NCBI RefSeq assembly: GCF_018457165.1
Contig: NZ_JAFMNX010000001.1
Coordinates: 1,426,001-1,490,000, forward strand
Origin: Tianweitania aestuarii
GTDB lineage: Bacteria > Pseudomonadota > Alphaproteobacteria > Rhizobiales > Rhizobiaceae
Direction of reading: 5' to 3'
Length of the DNA stretch: 64,000 nucleotides
Below the pieces are notes generated by a model that had not been told where the DNA came from, did no database searches, and saw only the letters and a list, made by a program, of their open reading frames with translations. How positions within the stretch are numbered: the stretch's first letter is position 1; each line of letters opens with the position of its first letter. Made by a program: the position numbers and the translations under genes. This document shows positions 55,361 through 64,000 of this stretch, one piece after another.

Positions 55361-57664
55361 GTGGCACGCAGGATACCTGGAACAGGCAAGAAGACACGGA
55401 CAAAGGAAGACGCGGCTCCAACGGGCAACGCTTTTCGTCCATCGCGTGACCAGCTCCTGCAGTTCATCACGGAAAACCCGGATCAGGCCGGCAAGCGCGA
55501 GATCGCGAAAGCCTTTCGCCTCAAGGGTGACGACCGCATCTGGTTAAAGGAGATGCTGTCGGATCTGGCGGATGATGGCCTGGTCGAGAAGAAGGCCAAG
55601 CGCCTTTCCGTTCCCGGCGCTCTTCCTCCGGTGACGGTTCTCGATGTCATCGAGCGCGACCGCGATGGCGGCCTGATCGGCAAGCCCGTCGAAGGCGACG
55701 ATGCGGTCCGCGTGGCAATCCGGGTCGGACGCGGCGACAAGGGCCCGGCTCCTGGCATTGGCCAGCGCATCCTCGCCAAGATCTTCGCCAACAAGGATCC
55801 CGAAGGCCCCGCATACAGCGGCCGCGTCATCAAGGTTCTCGAACGTCGCCGCGACGCGATGCTGGGCGTCGTGCGCAAGGCACGCGATGGTTGGCGGCTC
55901 GAACCCGTGGAGCGGCGTCAGCCCGAACTGATTATTGACGATCTCGGCGATGCACAGCCGGGTGACCTCGTGGAAGTCGAGCCTGCAGGCAACGTACGTT
56001 ACGGCCTTCCGCGCGGCCGCGTCACCTCCGTCATCGGCTCGCTGACCAGCGAGAAAGCGGTCTCGATGATCGCCATTCATGCGCATGACATTCCGCACGT
56101 CTTCCCGGCTGCCGTGCTTGCCGAGGCTTCCGACGCCAAACCCGCAGCGATGGGCAAGCGCGAAGATTGGCGTGACGTCCCGCTGGTCACCATCGATCCC
56201 GCCGATGCCAAGGATCACGACGACGCGGTTTACGCGCAGCCCGATCCTGACGAGGCGAACCCCGGCGGCGTGATCGTCAACGTCGCGATCGCCGATGTCG
56301 CGGCCTATGTTCGCCCCGGCTCCCCGATGGACCGCGAAGCGATGGAACGCGGCAACTCCGTGTATTTTCCCGATCGCGTCGTGCCGATGCTGCCGGAGCG
56401 CATCTCGAACGATCTCTGCTCTCTCCGCGAAAACGAAGATCGCCCCGCGCTCGCCGTGCGCATGACCTTTGCCGCCGATGGCCACAAGATCCGCCACAGC
56501 TTCCATCGCATCATGATGCGCTCGCATGCCAAGATCGCCTACGCGCAGGCGCAGGCAGCCATTGACGGGACCCGTGACGAGAAGACCGACCCGCTTCTCG
56601 AATCCGTTCTGCGCCCGCTGTGGGATGCCTATGAAGTCCTGAAGCGCGGCCGCGAAAAGCGTCAGCCGCTTCAACTGGATCTGCCCGAACGCAAGATCCT
56701 GTTGAAGGAAGACGGCACGGTTGATCGTGTGATCGTGCCGCCGCGCCTGGATGCGCACAAGCTCATCGAAGAGTTCATGATCCAGGCCAATGTGGCCGCA
56801 GCCGAAACGCTGGAAGCCAAGAAACAGGCGCTGATCTATCGCCGCCACGATGCGCCCTCGCTTGCCAAGCAGGAATCGCTGCGCGAATTCCTGCAAACGA
56901 TCGGCCAGTCGCTTGCCCACGGCGCGCAGATGAAGCCCAGTCAGTTCAACCAGATCCTTGGGCGCGTCGCCGGCACCGAGCACGAAACGCTGGTGAACCA
57001 GGTCGTGCTGCGCTCCCAGAGCCAGGCGGAATACGGGCCGGAAAACATCGGCCACTTCGGCCTCAATCTGCGCCGCTACGCCCACTTTACCTCGCCGATC
57101 CGGCGCTACGCCGATCTGATCGTGCACCGTGCGCTGATCTCTGCCTTGAACCTCGGTCCGGACGGTTTGACGGACAACGAGGCCGAGCGTCTCGGCACCA
57201 TTTCCGAACTGATCTCCACCCACGAGCGGCGCGCCATGGCCGCCGAACGCGACACGGTGGATCGCCTGATTGCCGCGCATCTGGCGGAGCGGGTCGGCGA
57301 AAGCTTCGAGGCTCGTGTGTCCGGCGTCACGAAGGCCGGTCTCTTTGTTCAGCTGCCCGATCTCGGCGCCGATGGCTTCGTGCCGGTCGCAACGCTTGGC
57401 CGCGAATACTATATATTCGATGAAGCGGCACGCGCCCTGGTCGGCGATCGCACAGGCGGCGGTTACCAGCTTTCAGACATCGTCGATGTTCGATTGGCCG
57501 AAGTGGCGCCTCTTGCCGGTGCATTGCGGTTCGAGATGCTGTCGGAACCCAAGGCCATGCGGCAGGGAACGCGTTCGTTCCACAAGGCGAAGGTCGGCAA
57601 AGAGCGCCAGCGCGCCCGCATCGGTCAGGCAAGCCGATCGCAAGGACGCGGAAGGAGAAAGTGA
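55361..57664 (+). CDS. rnr: Ribonuclease R
   Basis: RNase R is a 3'-5' exoribonuclease that degrades structured RNA. The 767 residues from GTG 55361 include an N-terminal helix-turn-helix-like segment (REIAKAFRLKGDDRIWLKEML), cold-shock/OB domains, and the RNB catalytic domain with DPADAKDHDDAVYAQ (metal-binding Asp cluster) and HFGLNLRRYAHFTSPIRRYADL (split here as two motifs). An S1 domain (RVSGVTKAGLFVQL) and a basic tail follow. It is in an operon with topA and DUF983. Confidence 0.96.
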   Translation: MARRIPGTGKKTRTKEDAAPTGNAFRPSRDQLLQFITENPDQAGKREIAKAFRLKGDDRIWLKEMLSDLADDGLVEKKAKRLSVPGALPPVTVLDVIERDRDGGLIGKPVEGDDAVRVAIRVGRGDKGPAPGIGQRILAKIFANKDPEGPAYSGRVIKVLERRRDAMLGVVRKARDGWRLEPVERRQPELIIDDLGDAQPGDLVEVEPAGNVRYGLPRGRVTSVIGSLTSEKAVSMIAIHAHDIPHVFPAAVLAEASDAKPAAMGKREDWRDVPLVTIDPADAKDHDDAVYAQPDPDEANPGGVIVNVAIADVAAYVRPGSPMDREAMERGNSVYFPDRVVPMLPERISNDLCSLRENEDRPALAVRMTFAADGHKIRHSFHRIMMRSHAKIAYAQAQAAIDGTRDEKTDPLLESVLRPLWDAYEVLKRGREKRQPLQLDLPERKILLKEDGTVDRVIVPPRLDAHKLIEEFMIQANVAAAETLEAKKQALIYRRHDAPSLAKQESLREFLQTIGQSLAHGAQMKPSQFNQILGRVAGTEHETLVNQVVLRSQSQAEYGPENIGHFGLNLRRYAHFTSPIRRYADLIVHRALISALNLGPDGLTDNEAERLGTISELISTHERRAMAAERDTVDRLIAAHLAERVGESFEARVSGVTKAGLFVQLPDLGADGFVPVATLGREYYIFDEAARALVGDRTGGGYQLSDIVDVRLAEVAPLAGALRFEMLSEPKAMRQGTRSFHKAKVGKERQRARIGQASRSQGRGRRK

Positions 57665-58122
57665 TGCAAGACGATAGCGAGTTCACCAGCGGCACATCAG
57701 CTCGTCCGGCCCGTCCGCTCATTCCAGCCATGTGGCGCGGCTTCCGCAGCCGCTGCCCGGCTTGCGGCGAAGGCAAGCTGTTCCGCGCTTTCGTCAAGGT
57801 CAACGACAGCTGCCCGGCTTGCGGCGAAGCCTTCCATCATCATCGCGCCGATGATCTCCCCGCCTATCTCGTCGTGTTCATCGTCGGCCACCTCGTGGTC
57901 GGCGCTTTCATGGGCGTCGAGACGCTCGGCGACCTCGCTTTGTGGCAGCACCTCGCCATCTGGGTTCCGCTGACGGTCATCGCCTGTATTGCCCTGCTGC
58001 AACCGATCAAGGGAGCGGTGGTAGGCCTCCAATGGGCGCTCTACATGCACGGCTTCAGTGGCCATGAAGACGAGCTCGACCATCATCCCGAGCTCGAACC
58101 TGCAGAAGGCGCCGTTCGTTGA
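57664..58122 (+). CDS. DUF983 family zinc-ribbon membrane protein
   Basis: This 152-residue protein carries two CPxCG motifs (SRCPACGEGKLFRAF and DSCPACGEAFHHHRADDLPAY), then two transmembrane segments (YLVVFIVGHLVVGAFMGVE and LAIWVPLTVIACIALLQ) and a short acidic tail. This is the DUF983 family, whose role is unknown. The start ATG 57664 overlaps the rnr stop as TGATG, with GGAG upstream. Confidence 0.92.
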   Translation: MQDDSEFTSGTSARPARPLIPAMWRGFRSRCPACGEGKLFRAFVKVNDSCPACGEAFHHHRADDLPAYLVVFIVGHLVVGAFMGVETLGDLALWQHLAIWVPLTVIACIALLQPIKGAVVGLQWALYMHGFSGHEDELDHHPELEPAEGAVR

Positions 58123-58862
58123 CGGCGCTCGACGGCATCACCCGCACGGAGCTTGATGTCAAAGAGTCTCGCGATTTCGCGCTCGGTCCCGGACCCCTTC
58201 GCCCACGCGATGCCGCAACGCTGATTCTGCTGGATCACAGTCGCGGTGAAACGCGCGTGCTGATGGGAAAACGCGCAAACAGACACGCCTTCATGCCGGG
58301 CAAGTTCGTTTTCCCCGGTGGCCGTACCGATCCCACGGATGGTCGCGTCAAGGTAAGCGGCGCGCTTCATCCTGCCGTCGAACAACGCATCATCGGTAGT
58401 ACCCGCATCACGCAAACCCGAGCTCGTGCCATCGCACTATCGGCGATTCGCGAGACCTATGAGGAAGCCGGCTTGCTGATCGGCACCAAGGGCGCTTTCG
58501 CCACGAACCATCAGGGCTGGCACGGCTTCTCCGATCACGAAGTTCAGCCCAATCTCGAAAAACTCCGCTTCGTGGCTCGCGCCATCACCCCTCCCGGTCG
58601 TGTGCGCCGCTACGACACCCGTTTCCTCGCCGCCTGGCGCGAGGATGTCGCGGTGGAGCTTCCGGAAGGTCCCACCCTGGAACTCGAGGAACTCGCCTGG
58701 ATGTCGCTCGCTGAAGCGCGCAAGCTCGATCTCCCAGCCATCACGCTCAGCATTCTCACGGATCTGGAAGAGCGATTGAAGAACGACCCGGAACTTTCGC
58801 CTGAGGCCCCAACCCCGTTCTACCGGATGCTGCATCAGCGCTTCAAACGCGATCTCGTCTAG
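58119..58862 (+). CDS. NUDIX hydrolase
   Basis: This 247-residue Nudix hydrolase is of the longer CoA-pyrophosphatase/NUDT7-19-like type. FMPGKFVFPGGRTDPTD precedes an insertion before the catalytic box, whose core is visible as ALSAIRETYEEAGLLIG (REx2EExG). The C-terminal helix ends PFYRMLHQRFKRDL. The start is TTG 58119, overlapping the DUF983 stop by 4 nt; no ATG is available in frame nearby. The substrate is unknown. Confidence 0.9.
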   Translation: MTALDGITRTELDVKESRDFALGPGPLRPRDAATLILLDHSRGETRVLMGKRANRHAFMPGKFVFPGGRTDPTDGRVKVSGALHPAVEQRIIGSTRITQTRARAIALSAIRETYEEAGLLIGTKGAFATNHQGWHGFSDHEVQPNLEKLRFVARAITPPGRVRRYDTRFLAAWREDVAVELPEGPTLELEELAWMSLAEARKLDLPAITLSILTDLEERLKNDPELSPEAPTPFYRMLHQRFKRDLV

Positions 58863-58902
58863 TAAACCTGCCGGATATAGCGCCGGAAACACGGCTCCCG
58901 GC

Positions 58903-58930
58903 TTGACTTTTAACCCGCACTTGGTATCAG
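58903..58930 (+). promoter_or_regulatory. Candidate rpmG promoter
   Basis: TTGACT (58903-58908) and TATCAG (58925-58930) are separated by 16 nt, about 60 nt upstream of the rpmG ATG. rpmG needs its own promoter, since it is separated from the NUDIX gene by 129 nt and has its own terminator. Confidence 0.45.
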
Positions 58931-58991
58931 ACGCCCAACCTAGCGTCGCGCTCTGCGCAGGCGCCCTTGCTCAATTCAAACGGATACGACC

Positions 58992-59159
58992 ATGGCAAAA
59001 GCCGCAAACATCAAGATCAAGCTTCTGTCCACGGCCGACACGGGCTTCTTCTACGTCACCAGCAAGAACAGCCGTACCAAGACCGACAAGCTGTCGTTCC
59101 GCAAGTACGATCCGGTTGCGAAGAAGCACGTTGAGTTCAAGGAAACCAAGATCAAGTAA
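58992..59159 (+). CDS. rpmG: 50S ribosomal protein L33
   Basis: This 55-residue ribosomal protein begins [18 protein letters not shown] and ends [11 protein letters not shown]. It lacks the four cysteines of the zinc-binding (C+) form, so it is the zinc-independent C- type, as is usual in alphaproteobacteria. It is a single-gene unit between NUDIX and pleD. Confidence 0.96.
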   Translation: MAKAANIKIKLLSTADTGFFYVTSKNSRTKTDKLSFRKYDPVAKKHVEFKETKIK

Positions 59160-59184
59160 TCGCTTGATCTCAGGTTAAACGAAC

Positions 59185-59208
59185 AAGCCGCCTCCGGGCG
59201 GCTTTTTT
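59185..59208 (+). terminator. Intrinsic terminator of rpmG
   Basis: An 8-bp stem (AAGCCGCC/GGCGGCTT) with a TCCG loop continues directly into a run of Ts (six in total from the end of the stem). It lies 25 nt after the rpmG stop. On the minus strand the loop side gives GTTCG rather than a T-run, so it is probably one-directional. Confidence 0.85.
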
Positions 59209-59325
59209 GTTGCCCGCGGTTTGTGAAAGATCAGCATACGATTGGAACGACGAACACCTGCGCCCCACCACTAGGCGAACGCAGCTTCCCTCTGATCCAC
59301 TGAAAAACTGAGACGCGGCGCCGCC

Positions 59326-60696
59326 TCAAGCAGCGTGGGCGACCACTCGGTTGCGGCCAGCCGCCTTGGCGTCGAACAGCGCCACATCGGCCCGCTTGAG
59401 CAAGTCCTGCAGATTGTCCCCCGCCGTCATCTGGGCAACGCCGACGCTCACCGTCACATCGAGCGGCGTTCCCGCACGGCCCACGCGGAATGGCCGATCG
59501 GCGATTTCGCTACGGATGCGCTCGGCAACCGTCTGCGCCGTTTCCCGATCGGTATCCGGCATCACGACGACGAACTCCTCGCCGCCATAGCGGCAGGCAA
59601 GGTCGATGCCCCGAACATTCTTGCGCAACCGTCGCGCGAACTCGCGCAGAACATCGTCGCCGCCATCATGGCCGAACCGGTCGTTCACCGACTTGAAGCG
59701 GTCGAGATCGGTAATGAGGAGCGACAGCGGCCGATTGCGATTCTGTGCCCGGTCGAGCAGCGTCGCCAGATGCGTATCGAGATAGCGCCTGTTGTGCAGC
59801 CCGGTCAGCGGATCGGTTACGGCCATCACGATGGTCTGCGTGACATTGGTCCGCAGCTCATCATTGTAACGCTTGCGCATGACTTGCGTGCGCAAGCGGG
59901 CAACCAGCTCCTGCCGATCGACCGGCCGCGTCAGAAAATCATTCACGCCGAGTTCCAGCGCCCGAACGATGCGTTCGTCGCCCGGACCATCGGCAATCAG
60001 GATGATCGGGATGTTGCGCGTCCGATCCAGCGATCGCAGTTGCGCACAAAGCCGCAGCGGATCGAAGTCGGCAAATCCCGACGAAACGATGATGCACTCG
60101 TATGGCTTCTCGGCAGCCTGAAACAGGCCCGCCTGGGGTTCGACCGACAGATCGGCCGCACAGCTTTCGTCCAGAACGCGCATGAGGCTCGTATAGGATG
60201 ACGGCTTCTCGTCGATCAAAAGCACCAGCGGCGGCACATCGGAATGGCTCGCCACTCGCGTCAGCAAGGCGTCCATGCCGATATGGCGCGTGGTCGCCGC
60301 CCGCAGCCGCAGCTCATCCGTCAGCGCCTTCAGTCGAATCAGGCTCTTCACCCGCGTCATCAGCGCGATTGGATCGGCAGGCTTGGTCAGGAAATCGTCG
60401 GCACCGGCATCCAAACCGCGAATGCGATCCGAAACCTGATCGAGCGCCGTAACCATCACCACCGGAATGTGCGCGGTCTGTGGATCGGCCTTCAGGCGCT
60501 GACAAACCTCGAACCCATCCATGCCCGGCATCATAACATCGAGCAGCACCACATCGATCTTGTCGGTGCGGCAAAGCTCAAGGGCATCGAAGCCGTTGGT
60601 CGCGGTGACCACATCGAAATACTCGGCTGTCAGCCGGGCTTCGAGTAGCTTCACATTGGCAGGAATATCGTCAACGACCAGGATGCGCGCGGTCAT
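59326..60696 (-). CDS. pleD: Response regulator diguanylate cyclase PleD
   Basis: PleD makes cyclic di-GMP upon phosphorylation and controls polar development in Caulobacter. The 456 residues contain receiver 1 (Asp10, phosphoacceptor Asp53 in VVLLDVMMPG), a second receiver lacking the phosphoacceptor (CIIVSSGFADFD at that position) that serves as a dimerisation adaptor, and a GGDEF domain with the active site RYGGEEF near residue 368. The product-inhibition site RxxD (RGID) sits exactly five residues before GGEEF. It lies 21 nt downstream of divK, the same order as in Caulobacter. Confidence 0.96.
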   Translation of the reverse strand: MTARILVVDDIPANVKLLEARLTAEYFDVVTATNGFDALELCRTDKIDVVLLDVMMPGMDGFEVCQRLKADPQTAHIPVVMVTALDQVSDRIRGLDAGADDFLTKPADPIALMTRVKSLIRLKALTDELRLRAATTRHIGMDALLTRVASHSDVPPLVLLIDEKPSSYTSLMRVLDESCAADLSVEPQAGLFQAAEKPYECIIVSSGFADFDPLRLCAQLRSLDRTRNIPIILIADGPGDERIVRALELGVNDFLTRPVDRQELVARLRTQVMRKRYNDELRTNVTQTIVMAVTDPLTGLHNRRYLDTHLATLLDRAQNRNRPLSLLITDLDRFKSVNDRFGHDGGDDVLREFARRLRKNVRGIDLACRYGGEEFVVVMPDTDRETAQTVAERIRSEIADRPFRVGRAGTPLDVTVSVGVAQMTAGDNLQDLLKRADVALFDAKAAGRNRVVAHAA

Positions 60697-60717
60697 ACTT
60701 CAAGTCTCCGCAGCAGC

Positions 60718-61089
60718 TCAGGCGTCGCCGAGATAGGATTTGATCGTTTCGATGAACTTGCCGACGGAAATCGGCTTGGAGATATAGGCCTCGCAACCGC
60801 CCTGCCGGATTCGCTCCTCGTCGCCCTTCATCGCAAATGCGGTGACAGCGATGATGGGGATCGTGTGCAGGTCGTCGTCTTCCTTCAGCCACTTCGTGAC
60901 CTCAAGACCCGACACTTCCGGCAGTTGAATATCCATCAGGATGAGATCCGGACGATGCGTGCGCGCAAGATCCAGCGCTTCGAGCCCGTTTCTGGTGCGC
61001 ACGGTCTCGTAACCACTGGCTTCGATCAGGTCGCGGAAGAGCTTCATGTTGAGCTCATTGTCCTCGACGATCATAACCTTCTTCGGCAT
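60718..61089 (-). CDS. divK: Single-domain response regulator DivK
   Basis: DivK (123 residues) controls the DivJ/PleC/CckA phosphorelay that sets CtrA activity. It shows [20 protein letters not shown], phosphoacceptor Asp53 in [25 protein letters not shown] and YISKPIS. I chose ATG 61089 with GGAG about 8 nt upstream. The divK-pleD order and spacing identify it over other CheY-like proteins. Confidence 0.96.
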   Translation of the reverse strand: MPKKVMIVEDNELNMKLFRDLIEASGYETVRTRNGLEALDLARTHRPDLILMDIQLPEVSGLEVTKWLKEDDDLHTIPIIAVTAFAMKGDEERIRQGGCEAYISKPISVGKFIETIKSYLGDA

Positions 61090-61286
61090 GCTTTCTCCGA
61101 TCCTCGCAGCGGCAGCCTGCAGCCTCCCTCCACGTCCTGCCGACCTTAGGGGCAACTCCTTGATAAAACGCAAATTCCGAGCCGCATACAACGCATGAAC
61201 AGCATTCATCTCCGGCAATAGCAGGGTTGCGGCTTGCCGTGGCCGGCATGGCTCCGTATGCAGGAACCCACCACGGATACATCGAC

Positions 61287-61577
61287 ATGACTCGTGATCT
61301 TTCCTCCGCCGAATCGGTTGGCGTCAGCGCTCTTGGCTTCATAGCCGCCGATCCGGAATTGCTCAGCCGCTTCCTCGCGATCACCGGCATCGAGCCCGGC
61401 CAGATCCGGCAAGCCGCCACAGAACCCGGCTTCCTGGCAGGCGTTCTCGATTTCGTCCTCGCGCATGAGCCGACGCTGCTCGCCTTTGCCGAAAGCAACG
61501 ATCTCGATCCCACCGCCGTTCTCAAGGCTCGGCGGTCGCTTCCCAATGGCTCCGATGATTATGACAGGTCGATATGA
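61287..61577 (+). CDS. DUF3572 family protein
   Basis: This small 96-residue, helical, soluble protein of the alphaproteobacterial DUF3572 family includes [20 protein letters not shown] and [21 protein letters not shown]. The function is unknown. ATG 61287 fits the family start better than the earlier in-frame ATG at 61227. It is divergent from divK and overlaps the next gene by ATGA. Confidence 0.82.
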   Translation: MTRDLSSAESVGVSALGFIAADPELLSRFLAITGIEPGQIRQAATEPGFLAGVLDFVLAHEPTLLAFAESNDLDPTAVLKARRSLPNGSDDYDRSI

Positions 61578-62239
61578 GTGACGATCCGGAAACCGCCCGT
61601 CAGATTGCACAACTGTCCGCAGACGACCGGCCGCTGCTCGTTCTCGACGTGGATGATGTCCTGCTCGAATTTCTGCGCGTCTTCCCGAACTTCCTGGATC
61701 AACAGGGTTTCGAACTGAAGCTGCGCACCTTCAAGCTGACCGGCAACATCGTCGACAAGGTCACGCGCGAGGAAGCGGATCCACGCCAGGTCACGGCGAT
61801 GATCGACGAGTTCTTCGGTGCGCAGGCGCAGTGGCAGCCGCTCGCCGAAGGTGCCGCCGACGCGCTGGCAAGCTTTGGCGATGCCGCCGAGATCGTGTTG
61901 CTGACGGCAATGCCGCATCGCCACCGCGACACCCGTCGCGCCCATCTCGACGCGCTCGGCCTCACCTACCCGCTGCTCACCACCGAAGCGCCGAAAGGCC
62001 CAGCGGTGCGTCGCCTGCGCGGCGAAACGGAACGGCCAGTCGCCTTCGTGGATGACATTCCGCACAATCTGGCTTCGGTGCTGCGTGCCGTGCCGGATGC
62101 GCATGTCTTCCACATGATGGCCGATCCGGAGGTGCGCGCTTTGCTCGATCCCCTTGAAGACGGCATGCACCATGTCACCACATGGGCCGATGCTGCCCCC
62201 CGAATCGCGGATGCGCTCGGCATCCAACTAAAGGTCTGA
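61574..62239 (+). CDS. HAD-like hydrolase family protein
   Basis: This 221-residue protein has a HAD-type motif 1 (LLVLDVDDVLLEF, DxD), motif II-like VLLTAMPH, and motif IV-like VAFVDDIPHNLASV. Homologues are usually annotated as HAD family or hypothetical. The substrate is unknown. It is coupled to the DUF3572 gene, and its stop directly abuts the convergent lpxB stop. Confidence 0.82.
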   Translation: MSDDPETARQIAQLSADDRPLLVLDVDDVLLEFLRVFPNFLDQQGFELKLRTFKLTGNIVDKVTREEADPRQVTAMIDEFFGAQAQWQPLAEGAADALASFGDAAEIVLLTAMPHRHRDTRRAHLDALGLTYPLLTTEAPKGPAVRRLRGETERPVAFVDDIPHNLASVLRAVPDAHVFHMMADPEVRALLDPLEDGMHHVTTWADAAPRIADALGIQLKV

Positions 62240-63406
62240 TCAGCGCTCCTGCAGGAGCTCCAGCACGGCTTCTGCAGCGACCTCGCTCGACGGCCGCTCG
62301 GTGCGCATCCGCTCTGCAACGATATCCAGCCCCGCAAGCTGCCAGCCTCGTGCCTGCGTATCCCCAAGCAGCGCTTCCAGCTGCCGGGCAACCAAGCCCG
62401 GCCGCAGGAATTCGTTGATGAACTCTTGAACAACGAGCCGGTCGGCAATCAGGTTCGGCAGAGCTGCCGTCCAGATCGTGATCAGGCGGGTAACCGCACT
62501 CATCAGGAGATCGGTCTTGTAGCAGGACACCATCGGCACGCGCGCCAGAGCCAGTTCCAGAAGCACGGTGCCCGACGCCGCCATCGCCGCATCGGCTTGC
62601 GCGAAAGCCTTCAGCTTTTCCTCCGGCCCTGACACGATGACGGGCTCAACCGGCCAGGAGCGCGCTTCCTCCGCCACCAAGGGGGCGACATGCGGCACGG
62701 TTGGGATCACGACCTTGAACGTATTGCCCCGCTCCTGCAAAAGCTTCAGCGTTTCACCGAACGGCTTCATCAGGCTTCGTACTTCGCCGCGCCGCGAGCC
62801 TGGCAGCACGAGCAAGGTTTTCTCACCCTCGCCCAGCACCCGGCTGCGCTGCTGTTCGGCGGCACCCAGAAGATCTGGATCGCTCGCCAATCGGTGGCCG
62901 ACATAGATGCCCATCGGCCCCTTCAGATCCTCGAGCACCTTTTCCTCGAAAGGCAGGATGCAGAGGATGCGATCGATGTAAGGCCGCATCGCGGGAGCAC
63001 GGCCGGGATTCCACGCCCACACGCTTGGGCAAACATATTTCACGATCGGAATGGCGGGATCGAGCGCCCTCACCTTTTTCGCGACGCGCAGGGTGAAGGC
63101 CGGGCTATCGATCGTGATCAGGCAATCCGGCTTGGCGTCGGCGATCGCACGCGCGGTGGTCCCGATGCGGTAAACCAGACGCGGCAGATCGCGCACGACG
63201 GCACTCACGCCCATGAGCGCGATGTCGCCCGGATCAAACATCGGCTTCAAGCCAAGCGACTGCAGATGCCGTCCGCCGACGCCCACCAGTTCGACCTGGC
63301 GCCCCGATTGTCTTTCGATCGCGCGAACCAGGTCGAAGCCAAGCAGATCGCCCGATTCTTCGCCTGATACGATCGCGATGCGCAGCGGCTTGGCCATCTC
63401 GCTCAT
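62240..63406 (-). CDS. lpxB: Lipid-A-disaccharide synthase LpxB
   Basis: LpxB joins UDP-2,3-diacylglucosamine and lipid X to form the lipid A disaccharide. The 388 residues show LRIAIVSGEESGDLLGFDLV, DSPAFTLRVAKKVR, YVCPSVWAWNPGRAPAMR, LVLPGSRRGEVRSL, and AMAASGTVLLELALARVPMV. It overlaps lpxI by 4 nt, placing the two consecutive Raetz-pathway enzymes together. Confidence 0.97.
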   Translation of the reverse strand: MSEMAKPLRIAIVSGEESGDLLGFDLVRAIERQSGRQVELVGVGGRHLQSLGLKPMFDPGDIALMGVSAVVRDLPRLVYRIGTTARAIADAKPDCLITIDSPAFTLRVAKKVRALDPAIPIVKYVCPSVWAWNPGRAPAMRPYIDRILCILPFEEKVLEDLKGPMGIYVGHRLASDPDLLGAAEQQRSRVLGEGEKTLLVLPGSRRGEVRSLMKPFGETLKLLQERGNTFKVVIPTVPHVAPLVAEEARSWPVEPVIVSGPEEKLKAFAQADAAMAASGTVLLELALARVPMVSCYKTDLLMSAVTRLITIWTAALPNLIADRLVVQEFINEFLRPGLVARQLEALLGDTQARGWQLAGLDIVAERMRTERPSSEVAAEAVLELLQER

Positions 63407-64000
63407 GGCTCCACCTCGATCCCGCTGATGAACAGCCCGGCCTCATCTGCCGCAGCGACTGTCTGGGAAAAGTCCAGAACGAAGGCGCGGTTGGATTCCA
63501 CCGCAATGCCGCGCAATCCGGCCCGCTTGGCATCCAGAACGGTCTTAGGCCCGATCGCTGGAAGATCCGCCCGCAGATCCTGCGATGGCTTGGCGCATTT
63601 CACCAGCACCCCACCAGTCTTACCAGCGAGGCGACCATGATTGCGCATCGGGATCATGCGCTCGAGCAGCCCATCGGTGCCTTCGATCCCTTCAAGCGCA
63701 ACCGCGCGTCCGCCGATCGCAATGGCCGCCTGACCGATATCCATCCGGCCAATCGCTTTGGCCGCTTCCAATGCGGCCTTGATGTTTCGCTCGTCCTCCG
63801 CGCCGGGAGCAACGAGCGTCATGGCTCCAGAGCGCGCGAGCAGATCCGGCACCACCTCATGCGCACCGACCACGCGAATACCGGCATTTTCGATGTGGCG
63901 CATCACGGCGCGCAAAAGGCCATCATCGCCGAGCGCCAGTTCGATCGCGAGCCGCGGAAGAACCTTCAGCACCCGCGGCGTCCATTTCAACGCCGTCAGC
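63403..64000 (-). CDS. lpxI: UDP-2,3-diacylglucosamine diphosphatase LpxI (5' end outside window)
   Basis: LpxI hydrolyses UDP-2,3-diacylglucosamine to lipid X and UMP, replacing LpxH in alphaproteobacteria. About the last 198 of roughly 290 residues are visible. They include the DUF1009 parts VVPDLLARSGAMTLVAPG, GQAAIAIGGRAVALEGIEGTDG, GGVLVKCAKPSQDLRADLPAIGPKT (as two motifs) and VESNRAFVLDFSQTV. The frame runs off the window edge. Coupled to lpxB by ATGA. Confidence 0.95.
   Translation of the reverse strand, partial: LTALKWTPRVLKVLPRLAIELALGDDGLLRAVMRHIENAGIRVVGAHEVVPDLLARSGAMTLVAPGAEDERNIKAALEAAKAIGRMDIGQAAIAIGGRAVALEGIEGTDGLLERMIPMRNHGRLAGKTGGVLVKCAKPSQDLRADLPAIGPKTVLDAKRAGLRGIAVESNRAFVLDFSQTVAAADEAGLFISGIEVEP

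Noticed and set aside
61090-61286. CtrA-binding sites (TTAA-N7-TTAA) upstream of divK and in the clpS/D,D-carboxypeptidase gap
   Set aside because: Only isolated half-sites were seen; no pair with the right spacing.

Overview
The window looks like an ordinary chromosomal core segment of an alphaproteobacterium, most likely of the order Hyphomicrobiales (Rhizobiales). This rests on gene content and order: divK-pleD; gatC/gatA; pyrB with a degenerate pyrC followed by plsY-dprA-topA-rnr-DUF983-NUDIX-rpmG; clpS-clpA; the lpxI-lpxB pair; the BA14K family; DUF1489, DUF3572 and an EipB-type DUF1849 protein. The DNA is GC-rich and densely coded. I see no insertion sequence, prophage, CRISPR array or rRNA operon. 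One tRNA gene, tRNA-Lys(UUU), is present.

Layout. 1-6.6 kb: recG (5' end off the window), a DUF502 membrane protein, glmS and glmU (UDP-GlcNAc supply) and ccdA. 6.8-11.8 kb: tRNA-Lys, then a three-gene light-sensing operon of a bacteriophytochrome kinase, a single-domain response regulator and a REC-PAS-kinase-REC hybrid. 11.8-14.7 kb: an L,D-transpeptidase, a BA14K-type secreted protein and glpK. 14.7-18.9 kb: a compact minus-strand cluster of circularly permuted ATP-grasp, alpha-E, transglutaminase-like protein and the proteasome-like protease Anbu, preceded by a stand-alone Lrp-type RAM domain. This is the most intriguing system here. 19.1-24.5 kb: a DUF1275 protein, the queuosine genes tgt and queA, a YdcZ-type membrane protein, two cyclophilins, coaD and a 52-residue membrane protein. 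24.6-29.1 kb: gyrA, a MarC protein and eipB. 29.2-33.3 kb: a RidA-like protein, a GDPD phosphodiesterase, a COG3146 acyltransferase, a HIT protein and AzlD/AzlC.

33.3-42.8 kb: clpA/clpS, a SPOR-tailed D,D-carboxypeptidase, a membrane J-domain protein, DUF1489, L-serine dehydratase, a 43-residue membrane protein, DUF599 and a YdcF-like protein. 42.9-46.4 kb: gatA, a GNAT protein, gatC, a UPF0173 hydrolase and ruvX. 46.4-55.4 kb: an AidB-like acyl-CoA dehydrogenase, pyrB, the pyrC-like gene, plsY, dprA, a small hypothetical gene and topA. 55.4-64 kb: rnr, DUF983, NUDIX, rpmG, pleD and divK (c-di-GMP and cell-cycle signalling), DUF3572, a HAD-like protein, lpxB and lpxI (5' end off the window).

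Most genes sit in short co-directional runs with 1-4 nt overlaps, and several convergent pairs overlap at their 3' ends. The best leads are the Anbu/ATP-grasp cluster, a Tgt lacking three of the four usual zinc ligands, a PyrC homologue lacking dihydroorotase metal ligands, two very small membrane proteins, and the phytochrome operon with its unusual TTG start.
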